From assembly GCA_016648135.1 (NCBI GenBank), contig JADDOH010023167.1, positions 310,001 to 374,000 of the forward strand: DNA of 64,000 nucleotides, written 5' to 3'. Of this stretch, positions 23,259 to 34,833 are shown piece after piece. The stretch comes from Agrypnia vestita (taxonomy: Eukaryota; Arthropoda; Insecta; Trichoptera; Phryganeidae). The number at the start of each line of letters is the position of its first letter. Positions within the stretch are counted from its first letter, which is position 1. A program made the position numbers and the translations under genes. The notes beneath the pieces are model-generated. The model was not told the DNA's origin and ran no database searches. It saw only the letters and a program-made list of their open reading frames with translations.

Positions 23259-23975
23259 TAGTGATGGGTCCGCTTTGTACTCACTACTACAATGTAGTAC
23301 TACACTACATTGAAGTGCACACTTCGCACATTTTGATGTGTAGTGCACACTACAAACTACAAACATCAAAGTTATTGAAAGTATAAACTTCAAATAGTAC
23401 ACTTCATTTCAAAGCGAACACTACAAAGTACATACACTTCAAAGTTATCGAAAGTATGAGAAACACATTTTAAATAGTGTATTTTTTACGTAAAATTTTT
23501 GGGAAGTTGATGGATGTAGCTAAATGGAGAAATCTTTGGAAACTATAACAACCCCCCCCCCATGGTTTGAAAATTTTTTGGAATCGAACGAAGAATTTTT
23601 TTAGGTTGCCAAATGTTACTTTGGAGAAAATATCGTCATTTATTTAAATATTTTTGTCGTTGACCTTTTTTTTTTTGTTTTTTTAGCTCGCTAAATTTTA
23701 TAAATAAAAAATATTAGGAAAAAAATACTTCATTTCATTTAAAAATTTACTTCACTATTACTTCATTTCATTACTTCACTTCATTATTATTACAATTACT
23801 TCATTTCATTACTTCACTTCATTAATACTACAATTACTTCATTTCATTACTTCACTTCATTTACTTCACTTCATTTCGTAGTACTACAATTGTAGTGTAC
23901 ACTTTGTAGTCTTCAAACTGGTGAACGTGTGTGTGTTGTAGTCTTCATTTTGAAATGAAGTTTTTCCCTTCGCTA
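23259..23975. mobile_element. Non-autonomous hAT element with 8-bp target duplication
   Basis: The 717-bp element starts TAGTGATGGGT and ends with the inverted form of TAGCGAAGGGA, short imperfect termini of the hAT type. It is flanked on both sides by the exact 8-bp sequence GTATGTAT (23251-23258 and 23976-23983), the target duplication length of hAT transposons. The interior is non-coding. Left and right parts are rich in ACTACA, CACTTCATT and TTACTTCATT repeats, probably expanded subterminal transposase-binding repeats. A run of nine C lies at about 23555. Confidence 0.85.
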
Positions 23976-23983
23976 GTATGTAT

Positions 23984-24261
23984 ATCTTATTTTTTGTTTA
24001 ATTTCGTCACGTTTTGATATACTCGTATATCGCGGATTACTGTTATTGATGTACTTCCAGAGATTCCTTAACAAATAAATACATAATAAAACGTCTGACG
24101 ACAGCGGGATCTATGTACTAACTTTGAAGTTACTCTTGAGACCAAAGTTTATCTGTGAACAGGGTCCTTTAGGATACGACATCTTACATTCATTTCATCA
24201 ATTAAGACGCTGTGTAGCGATGAACATGGTTATTCAAATCTGGTCATTAAATAAAGCGTCT
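23984..24261. other. Short unassigned stretch
   Basis: A 62-codon frame crosses into the next element and shows no recognisable domain. No gene is supported. Confidence 0.4.
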
Positions 24262-25025
24262 GATACACATGCTTCTTTAGTAGCACGTGAGCATGCGCAG
24301 TATCGACTTTGACAGTGGCATGCTTATTAGTGGCATGTGTGTACGCACATTGCTAGAAATGAGCATGCCACCTAGTGGCATGCTCAAAAATCAACCGCCG
24401 GTTGATTTATAAGCATGCCACTGTCATTCACCATAGAGAAGGGGTATCTTTGGAGCATGTGTGAACAGACTTGCTTATTTATGAGCATGCTTATGTCATT
24501 CGCGGGCTTCGCGGCTAGTATTATCAATGCGATCTTCTCAGTCCGCGACAGATGAAACAAATATGGCGCGTTGGGGAGATGATAAAACATTACTTTTCGT
24601 GACTTATTATAAGAATCACGAATGTCTGTGGAATACTCGGTCACCGTTGTGTAAAAATAATATAGTGAGAAATAATGTTTACGAAACTTTATTAATAGGC
24701 ATGAATGATTCAAATCTTACAATAAAAATTATATAAACTAAAATCAAAAATGTGCGGTTGGAAACTCGGGAACTTTTTTGATTTATTGGTTCACTTGAAT
24801 TTTCTATTTCAGTTTGCAAAGTTTCCATTTTGAACAAGAGCGTCTCTATTCTATGACAAAAGCATGCCACTAATAAGCATGTGTGTTTGATTGTTAGCTT
24901 TGGACATGCTTATTTATGAGCATGCCACTAATAAGCATGCCAGTAATGAGCAAGTGTGTACAGTTGTTAGGGCATGCTTATTAATGGCATGCTCATTAGC
25001 ATGCCAGTAAAGAAGCATGTGTATC
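24262..25025. mobile_element. TIR element with GCATGC repeats and a MADF remnant
   Basis: The left end GATACACATGCTTCTTTA recurs exactly inverted at 25008-25025. About a dozen GCATGC hexamers, often as GAGCATGCCACT or GTGGCATGCTTA, crowd both subterminal regions (24285-24490 and 24860-25020). The middle holds a MADF-domain fragment. The element is about 764 bp and lacks a transposase. MADF proteins are companions of PIF/Harbinger transposases in animals, so that superfamily is plausible, but no clear target duplication is visible. A perfect AATCAACCGCCGGTTGATT hairpin lies at 24391-24410. Confidence 0.7.
24527..24787 (+). pseudogene. MADF-domain protein fragment with in-frame stop
   Basis: The frame gives DDKTLLFVTYYKNHECLWN, which fits the start of a MADF domain: a helix followed by the LW signature. 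It continues with NIVRNNVYETLL, the typical next helix. A TAA stop interrupts after LTIKII at 24734-24736. In the same frame TKIKNVRLETRELF then follows, matching the usual K(I)KNLR segment at the end of the domain, before a second stop. It is therefore one MADF domain broken by a nonsense codon. Its location inside a TIR element suggests it came from the autonomous parent. Confidence 0.65.
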
Positions 25026-25917
25026 TGTACCTTAAGGCAATAATCATCTACACAAGTAACACTTCATTAGGTTTGATGACTGTTGCATTGAATAGATCTG
25101 AACAACGAATTGGGTCAGATCGGCAACGATATCCCCGATGATCCTCCTTTTTCTTTCTCATTATAACGATGTTGTTTTAAAACAAAAAACAGAAAGGGCG
25201 TACGCGTAAATTTTCTATGCAATATTTACAGTATTCATTTTTTGATCTATTCAAAATTACATATATCAAAAGGTACATGTTATAAATTGAGAACTTGTTG
25301 GAATAGTGATTAAGACTCGTGTCTGACGAGTCTAGTCGCATTTTTTATGGCGCAGGCGTTTAAAATAATAAGAATATTTATATTATATAACACGCATTTT
25401 AATCGCATCACTATTGTTTTTATTATTTTTTTTTTAATTAAGATATATTATTTATTTTTGTGTCTTGACACAACAATCATGTCTTGACAATTGAATTAAA
25501 AGAAAAATTGTTATTGTAAATAAGTACATTCCATCTATTTTGTTTTAGAATATTATAAAGATGTGTGCTGAGAATAAGGGGAGAACATATTCAATATCCT
25601 TATATACATAAATGAGTGGTGATGATTATTTAATCTGTATTTTTATCTTAATAACGTGAACAGTCTAACTCTAAACCCTGGATTTTGCATTGTTTTAAAG
25701 CAGATATAAAAAGTGTTATACAAATATTCTACTATATATATTTTTTAAATAAAATAATATAAAAATGCGCAATAGTTATAATAATAATAATTAATAAAAA
25801 AAATAACTCATAAAAACATTGCTTTCATTATAAATCCTTTTAAATGCGAGGTCTCGTTTTCCATTTTACTCGTATTGGACTTTTGGTTTCTTGACATAAT
25901 TGTAGCAATCTATTCTA
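25026..25917. other. A+T-rich stretch with tRNA-like fragment
   Basis: At 25292-25345 TTGGAATAGTGATTAAGAC resembles a tRNA or SINE A-box arm without a B box. No gene is seen. Confidence 0.4.
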
Positions 25918-26310
25918 ATATATAAAGAGGTTTGTAAGTTTGATTGTAGGAGGAAATCTCTGAAACTACTAATACGATAACAAAAAAATTTTCACCAATA
26001 TTTAGAATGGACTTTCAAGGTGGACATAGACTCTATATTAATCCTGTTAAAATAAAAGGTCATTTCAAAGTGACCTATTTTACAACTAAAGTCGACGAAA
26101 AAAAGGGCGAGCGATGCGTTTTTTGCAAACGCTGCCTTAACGGTAAGAGATATTTAAATATTTTCTATTGTGAAGTTGTAGAACTCAAAAATTTCTATAA
26201 AAAAGTGCTTGATGACATTTATTTATACGCTTAAGTTAATACACAAATTGATAAAATATGACTAATAGTTTATCAATTTGACTAATGACCGAAGCCGCGC
26301 AGGTAAGCTA
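25918..26310 (+). repeat. Degraded transposon-like repeat with short frame
   Basis: It starts near ATATAAAGAGGTTTGTAAG and ends near GCCGCGCAGGTAAGCTAGTT, strings I recognise as ends of common dispersed insect repeats. A 75-codon ATG frame (26007-26234) inside it has a CVFCKRCLNG patch but no recognisable family. I treat it as non-genic. Confidence 0.3.
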
Positions 26311-27479
26311 GTTTTAAACAAAGAGATAATTTTTTATGTCCGCGGTCTAAATAATTTAAGAATAGTACCAGTAAAAATTTTCTTGCCCGAATATGTAGAT
26401 ATGTGTGACCCTCAATGTAGGAATATATTGTCATCGACATCAAGTCGACATGGATGGTCGAGCTCGATTGGATGACGGTGTTTTATTTTCATTTCCAAGA
26501 TTTTTCCACAAGACTATAAACAACAATATTTCAAGACAGGAGATTCTAGAAATAAAACGTTTTTTAATACGACCACAGTTTTTTTTTTACTTTTGACACC
26601 TGACAGAGGAATCAATACGTTTGTCCATGAATAAAATATTGGTGTGAACTGGTTTGGTAATGTCTGCATTCTTGTAATAATACACACACATGCACATATG
26701 AGTACTGCCTTCTTAGTGTGTAAATGTCAATGTTAACAATTCATATTTGAAGGTGAAAACTTTTAAAATAATTAATAACAAATCTAAAATCTCGCTTGCT
26801 GAATAAATGTAATTAATTATACGCGGATGACGTGGAAGACTTCTTATTTAGCTAAATATGTGTTATATACGCAAATAATCGAAGGTTTCCAAAGTCTGAA
26901 TGTTTAAGAAAGATCTGGTAGCCGATCGAATACGCTAATGTATACTAGAAGGTTCGAGAAGTCAGGATCCTCATAAATTGCGTTGCACAGATTTTGAATC
27001 ATGAAAATCTGTCTGACGGCCATAATTTGTATTCCCTGTACAAACGTTGTCATGGATAAAAAAAAACCTTTTTAACCCTAGAAGGCTGCTGTTAGTCGTT
27101 TTGACTGAAACGGCGAACGTTTGTTGCTTTCTTTTTCGAACTATTAGTGTATAGCGTGGATTCTTTGCGTCATCTCAGTTATCGATATGATGTTGGAAGA
27201 GACGGCTGTGTCACGCTGGTAAGTATCGCCATTTTCGAAAAACGTTTTAATAAAATATCAAAAGTCTTCTTGGGTTAAATATAACAACCTTGTTATCCTG
27301 AGGATTAGGGGGAATGTTCAGAACACGAGTTGAGTCGTAAATCAACAAATAAAATTAAGAATTATGAAAAGTCGGTCGCGCCTGCGTGGTGGACGAGAGG
27401 CGGCGACGAGGCTCGCATTGTAACGTTCCATTAAGGACGCTTTTCGGCCGAAAAACGACCGGCGGAATGTGAAATTAGG
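26311..27479. other. A+T-rich stretch, no gene seen
   Basis: Only short frames. The composition becomes GC-richer beyond about 27360, leading into the CpG-rich patch that follows. Confidence 0.45.
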
Positions 27480-27757
27480 TACAGTCCGGTTCGTGCTAGA
27501 CGGCCGTGAGTGGTTCGGTCTTGGGCGAGCAACAGCGTCTTGCGTCCCCCTCCCGCGCGCCGCCGACCGGCTCGGCAGAAGGAAAATAAACAAGTTCCGC
27601 AGACGAACGAGTGAGAAAAAACATGGAGCCAGGCCAGCGCGCTGTGACTGACTCAGAAAGGCCGGTAAACGTCTGCCGTGTTCGTGCGGCCGCAGTGACG
27701 TCGGTAGGTAAAGTGACGCTTCGTAAAAAAATTATAATGTCGCCCCTACCCTTTTAG
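27480..27757 (+). CDS. CpG-rich candidate first exon
   Basis: A sharp CpG-rich island spans roughly 27360-27715. An ATG at 27623 in the context AAAACATGG opens a 44-codon frame beginning MEPGQRAVTDSERPVNV. A good splice donor, TAG followed by GTAAAG, sits at 27708, with a weaker one (CCG, GTAAAC) at 27665. The region before the ATG would be the 5' leader, with an initiator-like ACAGTC at 27481. A CRE-like TGACGTCG lies at about 27696. Nothing downstream in the window provides a second exon. It may be a real first exon or only an unmethylated regulatory island. No family is recognised. Confidence 0.3.
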
Positions 27758-27814
27758 TGCATCATGTCTCTAGTACCTATATTATATAAATTCATCACAA
27801 AATGTAGTTAAGGG

Positions 27815-28930
27815 AGTACACCACCCTAGGAGCCTGTCATTCAGAAAGAAATTGGGTGATTTTTACAAGGAGTTAAGTATTTTTTTTAATGAAACTTCGG
27901 TAGATACATAGCAAACTATTATTTTACTGGAAATTTTTTGAAATATGAATAAAATGGACGCGTCATGTCCATTCTCACGGAGCTCCCCCGCCGCGACTGA
28001 AATGCAACATTCTCCATTGCACATTTGTCCGAGACAAAAAAGAAGATAATTTACGTATTTATAAATAAAATAGCTAAATAATTTGTTAATGACAATCGTT
28101 CAAAAAATAAATTGTGTTTTTTATGTGTAACATTTTTCCTCTCGCTTTCCTGCAATCTGTGGCAGTGATTTCGTGAAAAGGGACGGAAATGCGTAACAGG
28201 AAATAAGACGCCGGGGAAGCGCGCGCAATTTCATTTGACCAATGAGCGCACGCGATGGAAAAAATTAATCGTTTATAAACAAATCAATGTCCAGCAAGTG
28301 CCATCACAGCGAAGACGCTCACTTCTAATATTCAACGGTTCTGATTTTGTATTTATGTTGAGCGTCTGATGTCAAGCGTGTCGATGTTGTAACTTTGATA
28401 TGTTTTGGCTTATATCTTAGAAACTATCCAATAAATATGTTTTTTTTACATTAATGTAAACATAAACTACCTTTAATGATTAACTTTCTCAAATTTTATG
28501 TTATTTATGTAATAATTTTTAAATATTTATTCAAAGTTTTCATACAATATGTATGGTGGCACACTAATGACATCTACAAAAATAAATAAAAACATGTAAT
28601 TGACCAAACACATTTCTAAACAAAATGCATACGATACCTACATAGTAGAGCAAAATTTAATAATAAATAAATGCACATACATTTTCTTTTTTGTATTTAC
28701 TAATTAATAAATATACAGGTATTACCTTTTTTAAATTTTGATGTTAATTTCTGTTGCAGCTCAATTGATATTTTTAATTGTGAGATGTCAATGTTACACA
28801 TCATATGCGACTAATGTAAGGCTCGCTCGTTTTTTTTAACTGCTCCCAATTTATTTTAGTCATTTAATCTCTTAATAAGTACATATTTTTTTCTGTCTCG
28901 GACAATGAGCTCCACGGGGATAGTCGTGAC
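27815..28930. mobile_element. Composite repeat with partial copy at 37430-37690
   Basis: Segments at 28130-28250 (CGCTTTCCTGCAATCTGTGG) and 28755-28845 (CAATTGATATTTTTAATTGT, TAAGGCTCGCTCGTTTTTTT) recur in the same order at 37430-37690. Near the ends ATTTGTCCGAGACAAAAAA (about 28023) and its inverted counterpart GTCTCGGACAATGAGCTCC (about 28894) suggest terminal inverted repeats. No coding region is seen, so it is probably a non-autonomous DNA element. Confidence 0.5.
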
Positions 28931-30002
28931 TCGGCGATATATATTTTTTCAATTTTCCAATAAAATAATCAATAAATTGAAACTTCATGATATGCTTGTT
29001 AAAATAAAAATAATTAATCACCTCCGTGTGATAAATCACAAAATTTCTACCTACACTTCAGGCTCCCAAGGTTGTGAAACCCCTTAAATGAGAAAAGCCT
29101 CAAATTATTCAAACCGAACCCACCCACAACCACCGGGCCCTGATAATTCGGTGGATGCATTTGGCAGCATTACAATTATGTAGATTTAGCATTCAAATCA
29201 TGTTGTCCTTTGAAAATTGTTGTTGTCCTCTATTAAATTCAATAAATGTTAATTTATAAAATAAATTAGATGCGTCAATTACAATCAAATAGAGAGATGT
29301 TTACCACCGGGATACAAACTTGAAACTTTTTCTTGCCATGGAACCGTGAACTTGTATCGAAGTTTCCGAGATTAGATAAAATGGATTGATTACTCAAAGA
29401 TTTTTGCGATTCACTGCAAAATGTAAAGTTGAGAGCTATTTGAAAAAGGAAAACAAAACCGGGTGAACTTGGAAAAGGTAAATAAAGCGACTTTGCGAAG
29501 AAAGATTGAACTGCCAGTTCTATCTTTGTGAGCCCAAATAATTGACATAGCGCTGGACAGAGAGCGGTGGAAGAATGGCGTCCAACGGGGCTGGTAAAGT
29601 AGAAGAAGAAGAAAAACTATATGGCTCTGCCTATTGGTATTTCCCAACACTTAAATTACATAGTTTTTGCATAATTTTGGTAAACTTACACTGCAAAAGT
29701 GCTCTTTATTTATTATTTTCAGTTTTTTTTAATATGAGACAGTAATTTTAATAAGATAATATAATAGATATACAATTAATAATTTTTGATATTATTGATG
29801 GATTTGGCGTTAACCTTGTAGAAATTCATTATGATAATGAAATTGGATGAAAAACATAAACTTTGTTACTTCTACTGAGTTTAATTACAATTTTGTATTT
29901 TATTTCTTAAATTTCGAGACTAGGTGAAGTATTGAAACTTAACAGGTCATTTTGGACATTGAAATATTTTGTTTAACGCATACAGATATTTGTTAGCTTG
30001 GG
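28931..30002. other. A+T-rich stretch, no gene seen
   Basis: A minus-strand frame at 29411-29650 has no recognisable domain. No repeat boundary was found. Confidence 0.4.
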
Positions 30003-30203
30003 TCAATGCTCTGCTATATCAATGATATGTACGGTTGTGCTTTTAACGCTGTTTTTATTATTTTCGAGTTGTTGACATTCGCTCAGATATCTTAATGTTG
30101 CTGTATTCCTAGCCTCTTTATCTGTACCATGTACTGGTGTAGCTTTTTTGTGGTGTAGTGGAACGTAGGCTTTCTCAACATCCCCCTCCTGCCTACCTAC
30201 CAT
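30003..30203 (-). other. Unrecognised short open frame
   Basis: A minus-strand ATG frame starts MVGRQEGDVEKAYVPLHH and is hydrophilic with mixed codons, unlike the low-complexity frames around it. It may be a fragment of a retrotransposon protein. No motif or neighbour supports a function. Confidence 0.15.
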
Positions 30204-30239
30204 ATTCTCAAAAATCAGATTAAAGCTGATTTTAAACAT

Positions 30240-31201
30240 GATTTTTGTACTCCGCCCTTAACACCGCCTTACTTCCTGTATCCACGGGACGCCCCTGTAA
30301 CCCGGGGGGGCTGTTTTGAATTAAACTGTTGATAAAAACAAACAGTGGAAATTATAATTAAAACGCAGGCATTTGCATCTTATCCCGGCGCAGTCGGCAT
30401 TTGTGATTGCAGGGATTTCTCCGCCGGAAGACCTGCGGCATTTCAATTGCAAATGTGTCCACATTATTTCATCATTTGCGCAGTTGTTGGCCAAATTCTT
30501 AATTAAATCTAGATAGTAATAGCGAATACGGTAAAATAATCAGATATTTGCAAAATGCATGTATTCCGATAAAATGGAGTATGCTGATTTAAAAAATAAC
30601 CAATTAACGTGACCTAAAAATTCTTAAATGTCACTTTATTCGCAAGGATATTTTTTGCTTATTAAACCACGAAATTTCGAAAGTTTTAGGTACAATTACT
30701 TTCAAAATATTTTCAACCCAGTCGTGATACCTGTGAGGCCACCAAGGACAAAATGTTGTATTTATATCGACTACAAACAGAAACAATTTTACAGAAAAGT
30801 AAAATTGCAAAAACGAAATAATTTTTAGCAGAAAATAAAACTGGTGAAATTGTTAACAATTCAATTCCAATGTACAGGTTATATTAATAAATATCATTTT
30901 TTAATATAATATTTTTAAGCTTATTAAAATATTCTTAATATTTTCCTAGTTAAGGTTTGTGCTATAAAAATATTACTAACTCAGCAATCGACAAAAACTA
31001 CACTCCTTAATTATTTAAAGTGTAGGTCATTTTTTTTAATTTTTGCGATTGATTCAATATAGCAAATAAAATTATTATTTTTAAATTATTATTATAAATT
31101 ATTATTATTAAATTATTATTATAAATTATTATTTCTCATCAACTTCTCTCATTGAAATGGATGGAATGTAACCATGTTTTCTCTACTGGAATTTATTTAA
31201 A
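30240..31201. other. A+T-rich stretch with simple repeats
   Basis: A run of seven G and CCCGGG lie near 30300. Trinucleotide ATT/AAT repeats occur at 31065-31135. No gene is seen. Confidence 0.5.
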
Positions 31202-31338
31202 TATTATATATTTTACTACTTGAGTTTCGGGAGTGACAGAACCTCTCACCGACAGGTAAAATACTAAATTTAATAATACTTGAACCCTGTGGATAAGAGG
31301 TTCCATCAAACTCTAAACTCGAGTAGTAAAATATATAA
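31202..31338. repeat. Foldback with palindromic GAAACTC.AGT motif
   Basis: Imperfect arms 31202-31256 and 31284-31338. Each arm ends in a CTAAACTCGAGTAGT or CGAAACTCAAGTAGT string, which resembles GAAA plus a palindromic stem III of the hammerhead-like repeats. The upstream part starts CCTGT rather than CCTGA, so no CTGANGA core exists. It is a likely distant relative of the other foldbacks. Confidence 0.5.
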
Positions 31339-32769
31339 AACTTAATTGAACTCAAGTAGAGAAAGTATAATATTATTCCTTCTATTAAATAATCATCATG
31401 AATAATCTCTTCAATGCTGGGGTCAATTCTATAATAAAATCTAACTTAAAAATATTAATATTTTTTTATTATTAACAAATTTATGTTTACATTGTGTATA
31501 TAATATGTCTAGCAAGGTTTAATTTGAAGCGTTATGTATTTTTTGTACATATTATATTTAAACGTTGCCAAATTTGGATCTACAATTGATAATAACATCA
31601 ATGTGATCTGTCAACTTTCTATGAGTCATAAAAACTGAATTATTTATGTACGGATTGGAAGAAGTAGGTCAAAATAAGAATGTGTGATGGTCTATATTCT
31701 CTGCCTTACCTCGTTATGAATTATACGTCACGTTACATTATGCGAGGACATAGAAATGAAATGAATAAGGGTGCAAAAAGAACCCCAGGAAAAATTGTGG
31801 TTATTTTTATCAGGGTGAAAAATTCTGGTGTCTACCGGTAGGAACGAGAAATTAATTTAATTTAAAAAAATCATTAATGTTGTAATTAACTATGTGACAG
31901 AACGGAATATTTTCATATCAAATTGTATTTATCATATTAAAAATATCCCAGGTTTGAATGTGTATAAATTCTCTTTGAAATACGAATAGGTTTGTATGCT
32001 GCCTTTCATACTTTGTTTTTCACTTTTTTGTTTTATTGCTTAATATTGTTGATATTTATTATTATGTAATTATTGCTTTTCATACTTTGTTTCTCACTTT
32101 TTTGGTTAATTGCTCATTTTTCTCTCATACTGTTGGTTAGATTAGCGTTTAAGGTTTGAAATCATATTGGTATATGAGTAGTTCTTAATTGAGTTCCAGT
32201 TGAATATTTCAAGATTACGTTGTTTTGTTGATTTATTGTAACTGAGAACTTTTGAATACTCTGTATAAATAAGTAAATATTTTATTTTTGTTCTGAAGGA
32301 ACATTTTTTTCTTATTGCTAAATTTCTTATAAAATACTTTTATTTATTATATTATGTTTATAACAAAATATAATTATTAAAAAAAATGTCATCACGCAGA
32401 CAGAACGACACATCTGACTGCTTTGACATACATCAAAGTCCAACAAAGAAGCCAAGGCAAGGCTGAATAAATATCAAAGCTGAGGCCTACTGCAAACCAT
32501 ACGAAGAAAATTAATTGCTGTATAAATTCTAATAATTATGTTACATGAATAAAATATAGCTGTACGGTTGTTCACCTCATGTAACGTATTATAAAAAGTT
32601 GCCAATAAAGTTGTAAAATTATGAAACCAGGTATAAATTATATTTTTATTGAATATCCTAGTACAAAATAACCTTTAGATTTAATAGAACTAACTACATA
32701 TTTATTTCCTACTATAAAATAGATATTACTGGTATTATGTAGATTGAAGTTGACTTTAACATTATGTGT
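31339..32769. other. A+T-rich stretch, no gene seen
   Basis: A short direct repeat of TTTCATACTTTGTTT(T/C)TCACTTTTTTG occurs at 32006 and 32077. No coding region is supported. Confidence 0.5.
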
Positions 32770-32865
32770 ATTCAAATATTTTTAAATGTACGCACGATTC
32801 ACATGTGTATTCAAATATTTTTATGTGTATTCAAATATTTTTAAATGTACGCACGATTCACATGT
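32766..32865. repeat. Short tandem duplication
   Basis: ATGTGTATTCAAATATTTTT occurs three times and the longer unit ending GTACGCACGATTCACATG twice, within 100 bp. Confidence 0.75.
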
Positions 32866-33237
32866 TAATGGAATGTGCGTATAAATAGATGCGTGGAAGA
32901 TAAAAATACTTCCCTAAACTATGCTCCATTGATCGCTGCAAGGAGTTAGTACGCCCAGGGAAATATTTACGGAAACAGACGTATTTATTATTTTACTTTA
33001 AATTACTTTACAATCACTGGATTTTGTCCACAGAAGGGTAATAATGAATTAACATAAATTATAGAAGTCTCGCAGATTAGAAGGTATTTGTATGGAAAAC
33101 GTGTATGCAAGTTTTTTTTTAACATTTCTCATTATTTTTTTTATTGTTTTAGAGTTTATAGAACTCCAAAATCACACATATGGTAATAAAAAATGAAAAC
33201 ACTTGTATTTAAAAAATTTCTCGGGTATTCACGGCCG

Positions 33238-33432
33238 TTCAGAATCTTCTGTGTGCAGTTTTCTGGGATATTCTGCCGTGTATATCTGACTTCTCTGGCC
33301 GATGTTTCGGATCCTATTGCAGGGTTCATCATCAGCCCCGATGATGGAGCCCGCAATGGGATCCAAACCGTCGGCCAGAGAGGTCAGATATACACGACAG
33401 AATATCCCAGAGAAGTACACACAGAAGACTTG
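33238..33432. mobile_element. Foldback with adjacent hammerhead-like motifs
   Basis: Arms 33238-33335 and 33337-33432 are inverted copies with essentially no spacer. The minus strand at 33335-33301 reads CTGATGATG, a degraded stem, then CCGAAAC. The plus strand at 33339-33376 reads CGATGATG, GGAGCCC/GGGATCC around GCAAT (six of seven pairs), then AAACCGTC. Each copy has lost different core bases. GAAACGTC is a plausible ancestral stem III plus cleavage site. Confidence 0.6.
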
Positions 33433-33488
33433 TTTTTAAGTTCTACATTAAGTTCTAAAAATTAAAAATGTAGAACTTAAAAACAAGT
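33429..33488. repeat. Perfect hairpin
   Basis: CTTGTTTTTAAGTTCTACAT on the left pairs with ATGTAGAACTTAAAAACAAG on the right across a 16-nt A+T-rich centre. It directly abuts the foldback at 33238-33432. Confidence 0.8.
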
Positions 33489-34149
33489 GTTTTTATTTCC
33501 ATACGTGTGTACTGAAGTTTTTGTAGGATGGCCCATGGCTTATGACCTGTATAAGAAGACTTAAGTGATCACTTTACACAATACAACGTTCACCAATTCA
33601 ACGTCAAGAACACGAGGTTATGTATATAAAGCCTGTTCAAACAGTTGAAATTAAAATTAATTTTTGAAGATGTCTCTTAGTTTACGCAGGGAACGTCCGT
33701 ATGGGAGATAGTTATAAATTCTGAAAATTATAAGAATAAGTGTATCTTTTAATAGTTTCCATATAAATACAAGTTGTTGAATGTAAAATGATTAAATTGA
33801 TAATGCACTCATAAGGCGAAATGCGTTTCACAAAAATTATTATTGAATATTAAATTAAAGTCAAGATTATAGGAATATTTCCACCTAATTGGTGGGGTAA
33901 TAATAACTAAAACAGCAATATTGTTATTCTCAGAATACATCGGATTGTCAGGCACTACCTGCTTCAATCGCATTTTATATTTAATATTTATATCCTCAAT
34001 TAACTGATTGATCTTATAGTTATGTAGTATTTTGTTTTATATCATTTTTATTTTGTTCTCACTATACTGTCAGCTGCTCATCTCGGCACAGGTTCTTTCT
34101 AACGAGATGAGCGGCTCCACTTCCATGTCATGTATCAAGATGAAGATAA
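33489..34149. other. A+T-rich stretch with a family B piece and a hairpin
   Basis: TTAAGTGATCACTTTACACA at about 33560 marks family B. At 34076-34112 GCTCATCTCG and CGAGATGAGC form a perfect 10-bp stem just upstream of the LINE remnant. No gene. Confidence 0.5.
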
Positions 34150-34159
34150 ATAAATCAGC

Positions 34160-34833
34160 ATAAAGAGCCCAGTAGCAACATTAAATATCTTGGTCACATT
34201 ATATGCGACAACTTATGTGACATTAAAGATATCGAAAGACAGAGAAGAGCTATTAGTGTAAGGTCCAATATGCTAGCCAGGAAGTTTTCTAGATGCAGTA
34301 ACGAAGTGAAAAAATACCTTTTCGTTACTTATTGCACGAATCTATACACAAGTGAGCTGTGGTGCAGACACACTGCTGTCCTATAACTCTATAAGAGTGC
34401 AATATAATAATGCCTTCAGGATAATGCTCGGTCTACCTTGGCGTTGAGGTGCATCTCATATGTTCGCAGAACACAGGGTCCATGGCTTTGCTGCTCTCCA
34501 ACGACTGAAGATAGCTAGCGCAAGAAAGAGGATGTGGGGGCCTAGCAACTCCATTATTCAAGCAGCTGCTAAGTGGCTTGACTCCCCAATGCATAAAAGA
34601 TGGACACTAATTATGCAACAGTGACTGTTTTCCATTATTATTATTTTTTTATGTATTTATCTATTTTTATTATTATTTTCTACTTTCTATTTTTAATTTC
34701 GACATTCTAATGTATGTCTGTTGTTGGTTTTTCTATTTTCACTTATATGTATATATATCTATATGGCGAGGTGAGAATCTATTCTCAACAAGCTGAAATA
34801 AAGACCTATTATTATTATTATTATTATTATTAT
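34160..34833 (+). pseudogene. LINE (CR1/L2-like) 3' end with (ATT)n tail
   Basis: Plus-strand translation gives NIKYLGHIICDNL, IERQRRAISVRSNMLARKF, then a frame change to YNSIRVQYNNAFRIMLGLP and FAEHRVHGFAALQ, ending at LIMQQ and a stop near 34622. This is the order seen at the end of CR1/L2-type LINE reverse-transcriptase proteins, after the YADD region. A frameshift near 34383 and a TGA near 34448 inactivate it. A 3' UTR follows, ending in GAAATAAAGACCT and about eight ATT units (34808-34832), the microsatellite tail of this type of element. It is 5'-truncated. Confidence 0.8.

Noticed and set aside
33193..33465. Overlapping 60-90 codon frames on both strands
   Set aside because: They are mirror readings of an inverted repeat, so the same peptide appears on both strands.
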